Assembly: GCA_937877765.1 (NCBI GenBank)
Contig: CALGBN010000477.1
Location: 1 to 5,714, forward strand
From: Candidatus Bathyarchaeota archaeon
Lineage (GTDB): Archaea; Thermoproteota; Bathyarchaeia; TCS64
Direction: 5' to 3'
Length of the DNA stretch: 5,714 nucleotides
The position numbers were made by a program, and so were the translations under genes. The notes below the pieces were generated by a model that saw nothing but the letters and a program-made list of their open reading frames with translations, was not told the origin of the DNA and did not search any database. This document shows positions 5,289-5,714 of this stretch, in pieces (within the stretch, counting starts at the first letter, position 1; every line of letters begins with the position of its first letter).

Positions 5289-5714
5289 CTATGTTTCTTG
5301 AGTCTTCTTAATCTTCTTGACCATGTGGACGCTGTCTACATAATCTCCCTTGTACTTTACACCATCCGGATAGGCGCCTATTGGTTTGTATCCTATTTTT
5401 TCGTAGACGTGTATTGCTCGTTCATTGGTGCCAATGACTTCTAGTGCAAGGTATTCGATTCCCAGCCTTGGTGCATATTTTTCGATCTCTTTCATCATCT
5501 CTTGACCGATACCGGCTTCACGATAACCCGCCTTCAATGAGATTCCCAGTGTACCATAGTGTTTGAGGCGGCCAAACCTTGGCCCAATCTCGGTGCTTCC
5601 CACCATGTGGTCGTCAACTTCTGCCACTATACACATGTGCTCGTCTTTCTCTAGGCGTTTGAGGTTGTTTGCTACCCATTCGATTTCTTCGTTTCGTGTT
5701 TTCTTTGTGTCTAC
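5289..5714 (-). CDS. GNAT-family N-acetyltransferase, N-terminus cut by right edge
   Basis: This enzyme is predicted to transfer acetyl from acetyl-CoA to an amine on a small molecule or protein N-terminus. The frame is open from the TAG at 5291-5289 to the last base, showing 141 residues. The internal ATG at 5636 is not the start, because another 26 in-frame residues (VDTKKTRNEEIEWVANN onward) precede it and have GNAT-like helical character. Visible family features are the strand VAEVDDHMVGSTEI; the acetyl-CoA loop YREAGIG (R-x-x-G-x-G), followed by helix QEMMKEIEKYA; and motif B, VIGTNERAIHVYEKIGYKPIG, with its asparagine and tyrosine. Most single-domain GNATs have 150-180 residues, so perhaps 10-40 are missing. 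The substrate cannot be told. The gene reads towards trpS but is separated from it by 372 bases holding a repeat and a promoter, so co-transcription is unlikely. Confidence 0.9.
   Translation of the reverse strand, partial: VDTKKTRNEEIEWVANNLKRLEKDEHMCIVAEVDDHMVGSTEIGPRFGRLKHYGTLGISLKAGYREAGIGQEMMKEIEKYAPRLGIEYLALEVIGTNERAIHVYEKIGYKPIGAYPDGVKYKGDYVDSVHMVKKIKKTQET

Noticed and set aside
5289..5636. A complete 115-residue GNAT starting at 5636
   Set aside because: The frame stays open upstream to the window edge with 26 further plausible residues, so the methionine is internal and the gene is partial.
5707..5714. GTGTCTAC at the window end resembling the start of the 73-base repeat
   Set aside because: Only eight bases match and they lie within GNAT coding sequence, so it is most likely chance.

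Overview
This window looks like part of an archaeal chromosome. Two products are diagnostic: an archaeal/eukaryotic-type tryptophanyl-tRNA synthetase, and the N-terminal third of Taw1, the archaeal wyosine-pathway radical SAM enzyme. Several genes lack a Shine-Dalgarno sequence and have a TATA-like box about 26-27 bases before the start codon, the pattern of leaderless archaeal transcripts. The phylum cannot be fixed from this sequence. Asgard or Bathyarchaeia-like lineages are plausible guesses only.

Layout, left to right. The 5' part of taw1 lies on the minus strand (1-350) and runs off the left edge. It is divergent, across 72 bases, from a plus-strand isocitrate lyase/PEP mutase superfamily gene (423-1385). 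That gene's stop codon directly abuts the stop codon of a small unrecognised minus-strand gene (1386-1682). Further right everything reads on the minus strand: an M32 metallocarboxypeptidase (1843-3372), a one-domain cupin (3414-3758), trpS (3789-4916), a 372-base non-coding region holding the trpS promoter and long leader (4917-5288), and a GNAT acetyltransferase cut by the right edge (5289-5714). The genes are mostly housekeeping or general metabolism: tRNA charging, tRNA modification, peptide breakdown and small-molecule chemistry. They do not form one obvious pathway.

The main unexplained structure is a perfect 73-base inverted repeat, at 1756-1828 and 5167-5239. It brackets the segment carrying the peptidase, cupin and trpS genes. 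Both copies are intergenic, and each contains a small hairpin followed by a T7 run that faces into the bracketed segment. No transposase, integrase or target-site duplication is visible, so a dispersed repeat, a relic of a mobile element, a flip-type rearrangement and an assembly artefact all remain possible.

Secondary points are a predicted trpS leader of about 130 bases holding two hairpins and a 12-codon ORF with one Trp codon, an 8+8 palindrome upstream of the small unknown gene, and a change of GC-skew sign inside trpS. No CRISPR array, tRNA, rRNA or insertion sequence was recognised.
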